Shown here: positions 16,354 through 22,119 of the stretch, piece after piece
Position numbering within the stretch: the first letter of the stretch is position 1
Layout of the letters: each line of letters opens with the position of its first letter
Origin: JANYHY01 sp043784605
GTDB taxonomy: Bacteria > Myxococcota_A > Polyangia > Polyangiales > Polyangiaceae
Reading direction: 5' to 3'
DNA length: 24,398 nucleotides
Assembly: GCA_043784605.1 (NCBI GenBank)
Contig: JAYVYD010000213.1
Coordinates: 1 to 24,398 of the forward strand
Made by a program: the position numbers and the translations under genes
The notes under the pieces: model-generated
Database searches by the model: none
The model's input: only the letters and a program-made list of their open reading frames with translations
What the model was told of the DNA's origin: nothing

Positions 16354-17910
16354 TCACTTGGTGGCGCGCCCGTTCGCGATGAGCTGAGCCCGGAAGCGCA
16401 CGCATCGCTCTTTCGTTGGCTCGTGCAGGACGAGCGCCTCGACGGTGCTCGGCAATCGATACGTCCAGTTGTGCGCGCCGACCGTACCCGGCTCGTTGAT
16501 GCGTGCTCGCTCACCCAACAGCTCGGTCACGAGCACGAGCGCGAGGCGAGATCCTGCGCGGAACAGCAGCGCGAAGAGGCCCTCGTCGATGGTCTCGGGC
16601 GTTGCCTTGTCGTCGAGCTTCATCAGCGCCAACAGCTCCGCGCGCTCGGTCTGTTTGAGCTCCTCCCACCACGCGCCGATGGGTTGCGTGTCGTGGGTGC
16701 TCCAGGTCGCGACGCTGGAGGCCTCGTACGTCGCGGGCTCGCGTAGTGCATTCGTCTTTTCGTCGCGCTCCCACAAGAGCACTTTGTACCCGGGCAAACC
16801 GAGCGCGCTCATCGTCTCGCGCACGAACTTCGGGATGAGTCCGAGGTCCTCCGCGATGAGATCGGCGTCGTCCGCCGCCTCCGCCAACACCGCCAACAGC
16901 ACCTTGCCGTGCTCCTTTTGGTCTGGCTCGTTCGCAGGATCGAACACGCCGAGCGCGTTGGGCTTGCGCACGTACTGGCGAAAATATCCCACGAGGTGAT
17001 CGACGCGGAACGCGTGATAGAGGCGCGAAGCGTGACGCACACGCGCGCGCAGCCACGCGAAATCGCTCTCCGCGAGGTTCTTCCAGTTGTACGGAGGCAG
17101 ACCCCAATCTTGACCCTTGGGCGTGAGCTCGTCCGGGGGCGCGCCGAGCGACATTCCTTCTTGGAACAATCGCTGCTCGGCCCAGACGTCTGCGCTCTCG
17201 CGTCCGACGACGAACGGGAGATCTCCCATCACCTTCATCCCGAGGCCATCGATCGCGACGCGTGCGTTGCCCCACTGCTTGGCCAGCTGCCACTGCTCGT
17301 ACTGGTGCCGCAAGATGCGCTCGGCGAGTCGGTGTCGCGCGTCCGCGAGCGAAGTGGGATCGCGGTAGCGGAGCGGTGCGCTCCAGCTCTCCCAGCCCAT
17401 GCGATTCTGCTCTTCACGGATTGCGACATAGAGCGCGAGGTCGCTCTCCCACCCGGCCTCACGCTCCGAGAACGCGGCGAGGTCCTTCGCGCGAGCCGTC
17501 TGGGGCACCCACTCGCGCACCCAGAAGTTCTCGAATGCGCGGGCGAGCGCCTTCTCCTTGAGCGCGCGCACTGCGAGGAAGTCGACGCGGTCGAGCGACG
17601 TGAGCCGCTGCCGCTCGCGTTCGTCGTCTTCGCTCAGGAAGTCGGCGTTCGTTGCGTGGTCGAGATCAGCGATTTCGGAGATCGACAAGAAGATCGGGTC
17701 TAGTCCGAACGCGGTACGCGCCCCGTACGGCGACGTCTCGCCCTCAGCCAGCTCGTACACCGGCAACAGCTGCAGCACGCTAAAACCGGCTGATTTTAGC
17801 CACGCGGCGCACATCGGCAGATCCGCGATCTCTCCGACGCCCCAGTCGCGCGACGAGCGAATCGCCGAGAGCGGCAGGGTGACCCCGGCGGTACGGTCGA
17901 GCGTTCTCAC
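16354..17910 (-). CDS. malQ: 4-alpha-glucanotransferase (amylomaltase, GH77)
   Basis: A 518-aa cytoplasmic enzyme that transfers alpha-1,4-glucan segments between malto-oligosaccharides. GH77 landmarks: SPYGARTAFGLDP (60-72), GDLPFVVGRESADVWA (229-244), LGAPPDELTPKGQDWGLP (255-272), FRVDHLVGYF with nucleophile Asp304, LIAEDLG with acid/base Glu354, and STHDTQPIG with Asp407. The start is a GTG at 17910, fixed by a strong AAGGAGG ribosome binding site about 8 nt upstream; a longer open frame to 18324 runs through the divergent gene and is spurious. The penicillin-acylase gene follows 19 nt downstream. With GlgX it can recycle glycogen-derived oligosaccharides. Its promoter probably lies in the inverted repeat at 17951-17976. 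Confidence 0.95.
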   Translation of the reverse strand: MRTLDRTAGVTLPLSAIRSSRDWGVGEIADLPMCAAWLKSAGFSVLQLLPVYELAEGETSPYGARTAFGLDPIFLSISEIADLDHATNADFLSEDDERERQRLTSLDRVDFLAVRALKEKALARAFENFWVREWVPQTARAKDLAAFSEREAGWESDLALYVAIREEQNRMGWESWSAPLRYRDPTSLADARHRLAERILRHQYEQWQLAKQWGNARVAIDGLGMKVMGDLPFVVGRESADVWAEQRLFQEGMSLGAPPDELTPKGQDWGLPPYNWKNLAESDFAWLRARVRHASRLYHAFRVDHLVGYFRQYVRKPNALGVFDPANEPDQKEHGKVLLAVLAEAADDADLIAEDLGLIPKFVRETMSALGLPGYKVLLWERDEKTNALREPATYEASSVATWSTHDTQPIGAWWEELKQTERAELLALMKLDDKATPETIDEGLFALLFRAGSRLALVLVTELLGERARINEPGTVGAHNWTYRLPSTVEALVLHEPTKERCVRFRAQLIANGRATK

Positions 17911-17950
17911 GGGCGCCTCCTTCGCACGACCTCCGCCCAATGACAAGCGA

Positions 17951-17976
17951 AACGTAACGCATGAATGAGTTACGTC
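17951..17976. promoter_or_regulatory. Inverted repeat holding back-to-back -10-like elements (malQ and lipoprotein gene)
   Basis: ACGTAAC (17952-17958) and GTTACGT (17969-17975) form a perfect 7-bp inverted repeat with a 10-nt spacer. On the minus strand the left arm reads TACGTT, pointing to malQ with about 40 nt to its GTG. On the plus strand the right arm reads TACGTC, pointing to the lipoprotein gene with about 42 nt to its ATG. It may be a pair of outward promoters, a regulator site, or both. Confidence 0.4.
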
Positions 17977-18018
17977 TCTCGGGTTGCGAACAGGTCTCGC
18001 GGCTGAGATGGTGCGAGC

Positions 18019-18429
18019 ATGATTCGTATGGCTTTGTTCCTCGGGGCGTTTGCGGTGGCGTGTGGCGGTCAGGTCGCGACGGTCGGTGACGGCGGCGCGG
18101 ACACCTCGACGCTCCCGAGGGACGGCTCGGCAGACACGATGCCGCCGCCGCCGCCCCCGGACTGCAACGTGCAGCGCTCGCAGATCGACTCGCTCAGCCA
18201 GCAAGCGCGCACGTGCTTTCCGCAATCCAGCACGCCGCAGTGCATGCACGTCGCGCAGGGCCTCTGCTGCACGATCAGCATCACCGGCGACAGCGCGCCA
18301 GCTTTGGACAAGGCGATCGCTCAATACAAGAGTCAGTGCGGTCCGATCGCGTGCCCCACAACGCCGTGCCCCATCGCGCCCTCCAAGGTCTGCCCGCCCG
18401 TCAGCAGCGGTCCCAGCTTCTGCCAGTAA
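18019..18429 (+). CDS. Small Cys-rich lipoprotein
   Basis: A 136-aa predicted lipoprotein of unknown function. The signal peptide ends in a lipobox FAVAC (Cys15). A short Gly/Asp/Ser linker and a run of prolines (about residues 42-47) lead to a C-terminal domain with ten cysteines, including QCMHVAQGLCC and CGPIACPTTPCPIAP, suggesting several disulfides. It is divergent from malQ, sharing the inverted-repeat region, and convergent with the histidine phosphatase gene with only 4 nt between them. The layout resembles the larger Cys-rich lipoprotein at 3293-4042, though the sequences are not clearly homologous. Confidence 0.72.
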   Translation: MIRMALFLGAFAVACGGQVATVGDGGADTSTLPRDGSADTMPPPPPPDCNVQRSQIDSLSQQARTCFPQSSTPQCMHVAQGLCCTISITGDSAPALDKAIAQYKSQCGPIACPTTPCPIAPSKVCPPVSSGPSFCQ

Positions 18430-18433
18430 GCGC

Positions 18434-19084
18434 TCAGCTCCGAAGCCTCAAACCGCGCACGCGCCAACCGCCCAACTCGAGCTCGAAGTCGGCGAGCGAC
18501 TCGGCCGGCGCGATCGTGACGACGTCTCCGTTGTGCGGGTTCTCGATCACCTCGAACTGCTCGATGGACAGCCGCAAGAAGCGCATGACAAAGCATCGAA
18601 GCGCCATCCCGTGCGTGACGATGAGCACGCGAGATGCGGCCTTGCGCTCCACTTGTCGCATCATGCTCTCAAGAAAGCCGCTCGTGCGGTCGTAGCAATC
18701 GGCCGGGCTCTCGCCGCCCTCGTAACGGTAGTAGAACCAGCCGTGCTTCTCGCGCTTGTGCGCTTGGTCCTTCACGTTGCCGTAGCCGTGGTCTAGCTCG
18801 CGCAGGCGTGGGTCTTCGTAGATGCCGATCGCATCCTCGCGCGCCGCTTTCGCACCGTTCAAGAGCGCGTCGAGCGTCTCGCGCGTGCGCCAATACGGGG
18901 AGAGGTACACGAGCGAGCCCGCGACGAACTCATGTCCGATGGCCTCTCCCGCCGCGCGCGCCTGCACGATGCCGACCTCGGTGAGCGGCGTGCGGAAGTC
19001 TCCGGCGAGCTGCGGATCGAAGCCGTCGACGTTCGCGAGCGATTGCCCGTGACGGACGAGCTTGATCATCAGAGGGCGTGGCAT
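18434..19084 (-). CDS. Histidine phosphatase family protein (phosphoglycerate mutase-like)
   Basis: A 216-aa phosphatase of the branch-1 histidine phosphatase superfamily. The catalytic core is complete: Arg11-His12 in LVRHGQS (His12 takes the phosphate), Arg66 in SPYWRTRET, Glu125 in EGGESPADCYDR, and His158 in IVTHGMAL. The segment HGWFYYRYEGGES is characteristic of phosphatase-type rather than glycolytic mutase members. The substrate is unknown. The ATG at 19084 lies 7 nt after TAGTGG; a second in-frame ATG at 19069 is also possible. The longer open frame upstream to 19552 runs antisense through yceD and is rejected. It is divergent from the fatty-acid operon. Confidence 0.9.
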   Translation of the reverse strand: MPRPLMIKLVRHGQSLANVDGFDPQLAGDFRTPLTEVGIVQARAAGEAIGHEFVAGSLVYLSPYWRTRETLDALLNGAKAAREDAIGIYEDPRLRELDHGYGNVKDQAHKREKHGWFYYRYEGGESPADCYDRTSGFLESMMRQVERKAASRVLIVTHGMALRCFVMRFLRLSIEQFEVIENPHNGDVVTIAPAESLADFELELGGWRVRGLRLRS

Positions 19085-19091
19085 CGCCCGC

Positions 19092-19097
19092 CCACTA
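19092..19097 (-). promoter_or_regulatory. Possible -10 hexamer of the histidine phosphatase gene
   Basis: TAGTGG on the minus strand (within GTGCTAGTGG) lies 7 nt before the ATG at 19084. It shares position with the other leaderless-type elements here but lacks the final T. Confidence 0.3.
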
Positions 19098-19148
19098 GCA
19101 CTTCTGCCCCGCAAACGTGCACGCGCGCGTACCTGCCCGTACCCGTGC

Positions 19149-19167
19149 CGGCTTTGTTTTGAAGCCG
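19149..19167 (+). promoter_or_regulatory. Inverted repeat in the yceD upstream region
   Basis: CGGCTT (19149-19154) and AAGCCG (19162-19167) form a 6-bp stem around TGTTTTG. It lies about 35 nt before yceD and upstream of a TACCGC (19177-19182) that could be the operon -10 element. It could be an operator of the fatty-acid operon; no trans-acting regulator is encoded nearby. Confidence 0.3.
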
Positions 19168-19182
19168 CGCACACTTTACCGC

Positions 19183-19191
19183 AAGGAGGGG
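19183..19191 (+). promoter_or_regulatory. Strong ribosome binding site of yceD
   Basis: AAGGAGGGG is the strongest Shine-Dalgarno sequence in this region. It is too close to the in-frame TTG at 19193 (1 nt) but about 10 nt from the GTG at 19202, and so decides for the GTG. Confidence 0.6.
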
Positions 19192-19201
19192 CTTGCATCA
19201 G

Positions 19202-19780
19202 GTGGGCTTGGTGCTCTACTGCGCGGCCCCCGTGGCACACGAATTCGAAATCCCGCTCTCCGAGGTCGACGCCGGCGGCAAGGACTACCACCTTGTCCTG
19301 CGTGCGGCGTGGATCCGCTCCGTGCTCGAAGACGCAGACGCGACGACGGACGGCAAGGACGGCGCGGTCGACGTGCGCCTGAGCAAGAGCGATAACGACG
19401 TCGCCGTTCACGGTCGCATTCGCGCTCGCTTGGAGGCGACGTGCGGTCGCTGCCTCGGCCCTGCGCACTTCTCGATCGATCAAGCTCTGAGCGGCTTGTT
19501 CGTGCCGAAATCCTCGATGAAGACCCCAGGCGACAAGGACTACGAGTTCCAAGCCGAAGAGGCCGACGTACTCACGTATGTGGGCGAGACGCTGGTGCTC
19601 GACGACCTGATCCGCGACGAGCTTCTGCTCGAGATTCCCATGATCCCCTTGTGCTCGGAGGATTGCCCCGGTATAGCCGCGCCTCCGATTTCAGAGCCGA
19701 GTTCCACGCCGAGCGTGGATCCCCGCCTCGCCCCACTATTGTCTTTCAAACCGTCGTTCAAACCGAAGAAGCAGGAGTAG
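19202..19780 (+). CDS. yceD: YceD/DUF177 family protein (23S rRNA accumulation)
   Basis: A 192-aa member of the DUF177 family, which in E. coli and plants is linked to 23S rRNA accumulation and almost always precedes rpmF. Family marks: LEATCGRCLGPA (the CxRC motif) and near the end LLLEIPMIPLCSEDCPG, where paired cysteines may bind metal. The C-terminal tail is Ser/Pro/Lys-rich and ends with two copies of a FKPS/FKPK motif. The start is placed at GTG 19202 because of the Shine-Dalgarno spacing; TTG 19193 would add three residues. It is the first gene of the rightward fatty-acid/ribosome operon, 2 nt before rpmF. Confidence 0.85.
   Translation: MGLVLYCAAPVAHEFEIPLSEVDAGGKDYHLVLRAAWIRSVLEDADATTDGKDGAVDVRLSKSDNDVAVHGRIRARLEATCGRCLGPAHFSIDQALSGLFVPKSSMKTPGDKDYEFQAEEADVLTYVGETLVLDDLIRDELLLEIPMIPLCSEDCPGIAAPPISEPSSTPSVDPRLAPLLSFKPSFKPKKQE
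19742..19765 (+). repeat. 12-bp tandem duplication in the yceD 3' end
   Basis: TCTTTCAAACCG and TCGTTCAAACCG are adjacent 12-bp copies with one mismatch. They encode the repeated Ser-Phe-Lys-Pro of the yceD tail. This looks like local slippage. Confidence 0.6.
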
Positions 19781-19782
19781 CC

Positions 19783-19974
19783 GTGGCCGTCCCGAAAAGG
19801 CGAACCAGTCGCAGTAAGCGCAACATGCGCCGCGCCAACCACGACAAGGTCGTCGTCCCCCAGCTGATCGCTTGCGCGAACTGCGGTGAGCCGAGCGTCC
19901 CGCACCGCGCATGCGCGTCCTGCGGTCACTACAAGGGCAAAGCCGTCAAAGTCGGCAAGACCACGAAAGAGTGA
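19783..19974 (+). CDS. rpmF: Ribosomal protein bL32
   Basis: A 63-aa large-subunit ribosomal protein. The N-terminus AVPKRRTSRSKRNMRRA is diagnostic of bL32. The zinc ribbon is intact, with two CxxC pairs (CANC and CASC), so this is the zinc-binding (C+) form. The start is a GTG at 19783, two nt after the yceD stop, with GCAGGAG as ribosome binding site. It is followed by a 95-nt structured gap before fabH; plsX, often next to rpmF, is not here. Confidence 0.96.
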   Translation: MAVPKRRTSRSKRNMRRANHDKVVVPQLIACANCGEPSVPHRACASCGHYKGKAVKVGKTTKE

Positions 19975-19977
19975 GTG

Positions 19978-20042
19978 AGCGCTGAGGGGAGCCAACGCTA
20001 ATGTTGGCTCACTTGAGGCTCGCGGAGCCAAACCTCAGCGCT
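19978..20042 (+). ncRNA. Structured leader between rpmF and fabH (three-way junction, alternative hairpins)
   Basis: Outer stem: AGCGCTGAGG (19978-19987) pairs perfectly over 10 bp with CCTCAGCGCT (20033-20042). It encloses hairpin 1, GAGCCAAC (19989-19996) with GTTGGCTC (20003-20010), 8 bp, and hairpin 2, GGCTC (20017-20021) with GAGCC (20025-20029), 5 bp around GCG. GAGCCAA occurs twice (19989-19995 and 20025-20031), so TTGGCTC (20004-20010) can pair with either copy. That gives two exclusive inner folds. It looks like a cis-acting element for fabH and its downstream genes, or an RNA-processing site. The ligand or trigger is unknown, and it matches no riboswitch I recognise. Confidence 0.55.
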
Positions 20043-20047
20043 TGTCG

Positions 20048-20062
20048 TTCGAACGCTTCGAA
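20048..20062 (+). promoter_or_regulatory. Hairpin in the fabH initiation region
   Basis: TTCGAA (20048-20053) and TTCGAA (20057-20062) form a 6-bp stem with loop CGC, ending 7 nt before the fabH ATG, where a ribosome binding site would be expected. No Shine-Dalgarno sequence is seen, so initiation may depend on this structure or on coupling to rpmF. Confidence 0.4.
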
Positions 20063-20069
20063 TCACTCA

Positions 20070-21062
20070 ATGGCCATCCAACCCAAAACTCGCATCCTCG
20101 GAACGGGCCATTTTCTGCCCGACCAAGTCCGCACCAATCTCGACATCGAGCAATTGGGAGTCGAGACGACCGATCAGTGGATACGCGAGCGCACAGGTAT
20201 TCGCGAACGGCGCATCGCACCTGAGGGGATGCTCACGAGCGACATGGCGGTAGCCGCGTCGAAGCGCGCGCTCGAGGCGTCCGATACGAAAGTCTCCGAG
20301 CTCGACATGATCGTGATCGGTACGATCACGCCTGACATGCCGATGCCAGCGACTGCGGCGATCGTTCAGCGCAAACTCGGCGCGGTGGGCATTCCCTGCT
20401 TCGATATCAGCGCGGCGTGCGCAGGGTTCATCTTCGGAATCTCGATCGCCGACGCGTTCATTCGTTCGGGTCTCAAGAAGCGCGTGCTCGTCGTGGGCGT
20501 CGAGCTCTTGAGCCGCGTGGTCAACTGGTCCGACCGGACTACCTGCGTGCTCTTCGGCGACGGCGCAGGCGCCGTGGTGCTCGGCCCTAGCGACGACGAT
20601 CGCGGCATCCTCTCGACCAACACGCACACCGACGGGAGCCTCGCGGAGTCGTTGATGATCCAAGCGGGCGGCAGCTTCATGGCCGTCACGCCCGAAGCTC
20701 ACCTCGCCAAGAAGGACAAGATCTCCATGAAGGGGCAGGACATCTTCCGCGCCGCCGTGAAGAACTTGTATTCCGCAAGCCAGGCCGCGGTAGACGCCGC
20801 GCAGATGACCAACGAGCAAGTCGACTGGGTCGTGCCTCACCAGGCGAACCTCCGAATCATCGACCAGGTGACCGATCGCGCGAAGTACCCGAAGGAGAAG
20901 GTTCTCTCCAACATCGAGATGGTGGGGAACACGTCGAGCGCGTCGATCCCCATCCTGCTCGACCAGAGCCTCCGAAGTGGCAAGATCAAGCCGCGAGATG
21001 TCGTCCTGATGTGCGCGCTCGGCGCGGGCGTCTCTTGGGGCGCGGCTCTCGTTCGAATGTAG
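20070..21062 (+). CDS. fabH: Beta-ketoacyl-ACP synthase III
   Basis: A 330-aa cytoplasmic enzyme that condenses acetyl-CoA or a branched acyl-CoA with malonyl-ACP to start fatty-acid synthesis. The Cys-His-Asn triad is complete: Cys117 in ISAACAGF, His257 in VVPHQAN, and Asn287 in MVGNTSSAS. The GDGAGAVVLGP segment (164-173) is also typical. The ATG at 20070 gives the standard N-terminus (MAIQPKTRILGTGHFLPD); a longer frame to 20001 starts inside the structured leader and is rejected. It is expected to be co-transcribed with rpmF. Downstream, an unusual composite locus separates it from fabD. Confidence 0.96.
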   Translation: MAIQPKTRILGTGHFLPDQVRTNLDIEQLGVETTDQWIRERTGIRERRIAPEGMLTSDMAVAASKRALEASDTKVSELDMIVIGTITPDMPMPATAAIVQRKLGAVGIPCFDISAACAGFIFGISIADAFIRSGLKKRVLVVGVELLSRVVNWSDRTTCVLFGDGAGAVVLGPSDDDRGILSTNTHTDGSLAESLMIQAGGSFMAVTPEAHLAKKDKISMKGQDIFRAAVKNLYSASQAAVDAAQMTNEQVDWVVPHQANLRIIDQVTDRAKYPKEKVLSNIEMVGNTSSASIPILLDQSLRSGKIKPRDVVLMCALGAGVSWGAALVRM

Positions 21063-21152
21063 AGAATGGTTGCTGGCGAAGCCAATCCGCTCAGTTGTTG
21101 AGAGGCGACGACAAATTTGGCCCAAGGTCTCCGCGATCGGTGTGCCGAACGC

Positions 21153-22079
21153 ATGAAGACCTTCGCCCTCCCCATCGCCTCCTTCATCGTACTTGGTTCG
21201 TCCGTCGCGCTCGCGCAGGACGCCGCTCCGACTCCCGCTCCCGCGCACGCCGCGAGTGAGCTCTCGGATCACGAGGCGAGGGTCCACCACTTCGCTGTCG
21301 GCTACATGGGCGCCTCGCAGATCCCGATCGCGCAAGTGAACAACGGCGGTCCCGGGCTCAACATCACCGAGGGCAACGTGACGGCGCCCTACATCGGCGC
21401 TCGCTACTGGCTCAGCCCGCTGCTCGGAATCGATCTCGGCCTCGGCTTCGCGTACGCATCTGCCACGGAGACGACCACGCAGACGGGGCAGCCTACGGTG
21501 TCGGCAGACCGCCCCTCGGTCTTCGGCTTCGGCCTCCATGCGGGCGTGCCCCTCGCGCTCGCCTACTCCAAGCACTTCACGCTCGAGGTCATCCCCGAGC
21601 TCAACTTCGGCTACGCGAGCTCGTCAAGAAGACCGCCTTCGCCGACGCAGGCTGATCGCCGACTCATGCGTCTTGGCTTTGCCTCGGCGATCATGATCGC
21701 GTGCACCGAAGGTCCGAGGTCGCTCGCCGACGGCGGAATCGTGAAGACGGATCCGGCACCGATCTCGGGAGATCGCGTCGATGCGTCAAACAACCTTCCG
21801 CCGAGCTCCGTCGATCCACTGAAGTCCAAGTGTTACGCGTGCGGATACTGGCACTGCGGGGAGATCGCTCTCTTTCTCGTTTTCCGTCAACGGAACTTGC
21901 AACTGCCGGAACTGCGGCCCCCTCGATCCGAACCGCCTGAGTTCGTGAACGTCTGCGCCGACAGTGAGGTGGACGTGCGGTTGGGCGAGAAGGTCATCGT
22001 GAAGCCGAAGGCCGGTAAGCCGCGCGTGTGTCCCAAGTCCGATTCGTCGACGTGCTGGGATTGCACGAGCGGTCGTTGA
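21153..22079 (+). CDS. Composite frame: exported beta-barrel fragment joined to a Cys-rich lipoprotein-like tail
   Basis: One open frame of 308 aa that looks like two genes joined. The first part (to about 21614) has a signal peptide ending VALAQ and outer-membrane strands: FAVGYMGASQIPIA, PYIGARYWLSPLLGIDLGLG, VFGFGLHAGVPLAL and FTLEVIPELNFGYA. It stops short of a full barrel. From about 21617 the coding pattern switches to another frame with high third-position GC that ends at TGA 21653-21655. The in-frame tail then contains a second signal-like start (ATG 21666; MRLGFASAIMIAC) and a Cys-rich segment. Read literally it is a fusion; more likely it is a truncated barrel gene plus a separate small lipoprotein gene. 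It is out of place between fabH and fabD and shows no link to fatty-acid synthesis. Confidence 0.5.
   Translation: MKTFALPIASFIVLGSSVALAQDAAPTPAPAHAASELSDHEARVHHFAVGYMGASQIPIAQVNNGGPGLNITEGNVTAPYIGARYWLSPLLGIDLGLGFAYASATETTTQTGQPTVSADRPSVFGFGLHAGVPLALAYSKHFTLEVIPELNFGYASSSRRPPSPTQADRRLMRLGFASAIMIACTEGPRSLADGGIVKTDPAPISGDRVDASNNLPPSSVDPLKSKCYACGYWHCGEIALFLVFRQRNLQLPELRPPRSEPPEFVNVCADSEVDVRLGEKVIVKPKAGKPRVCPKSDSSTCWDCTSGR
21666..22079 (+). CDS. Probable separate small Cys-rich lipoprotein inside the composite frame
   Basis: This is the alternative reading of the 3' part of the frame starting at 21153. ATG 21666 begins MRLGFASAIMIAC, a compact lipoprotein signal (Cys13), 10 nt after the TGA at 21653-21655. 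The body has CYACGYWHC and ends VCPKSDSSTCWDCTSGR. In the middle (about 21860-21945) the frame used has poor third-position GC, while another frame reads NGTCNCRNCGPLDPN with good codon use. Two compensating frameshifts, or homopolymer errors near GCGGGGAG and GGCCCCCT, may be present. Function unknown. Confidence 0.4.
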   Translation: MRLGFASAIMIACTEGPRSLADGGIVKTDPAPISGDRVDASNNLPPSSVDPLKSKCYACGYWHCGEIALFLVFRQRNLQLPELRPPRSEPPEFVNVCADSEVDVRLGEKVIVKPKAGKPRVCPKSDSSTCWDCTSGR

Positions 22080-22086
22080 CGCGCTT

Positions 22087-22102
22087 GGCGCACGAGTGCG
22101 CC
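22087..22102 (+). terminator. Hairpin just upstream of fabD
   Basis: GGCGCAC (22087-22093) and GTGCGCC (22096-22102) are perfect inverted repeats separated by GA, giving a 6-bp stem with a CGAG tetraloop. It lies 8 nt after the stop of the composite frame. The following TCTGTT is only mildly T-rich, so it may end the upstream transcript weakly or protect the fabD message. Confidence 0.35.
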
Positions 22103-22107
22103 TCTGT

Positions 22108-22113
22108 TAGACG
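22108..22113 (+). promoter_or_regulatory. Possible -10 hexamer of fabD
   Basis: TAGACG (within TGTTAGACG) lies 6 nt before the fabD ATG, at the same distance as the other leaderless-type elements here, and no Shine-Dalgarno sequence is present. Together with the hairpin just upstream, it suggests fabD-fabG-acpP may have its own promoter. Confidence 0.35.
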
Positions 22114-22119
22114 CGCCGC

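Noticed and set aside
20067..21575. Long minus-strand frame (502 aa) over fabH and the barrel
   Set aside because: It is antisense to fabH with its complete triad, has Arg-rich composition, and has no plausible domain.
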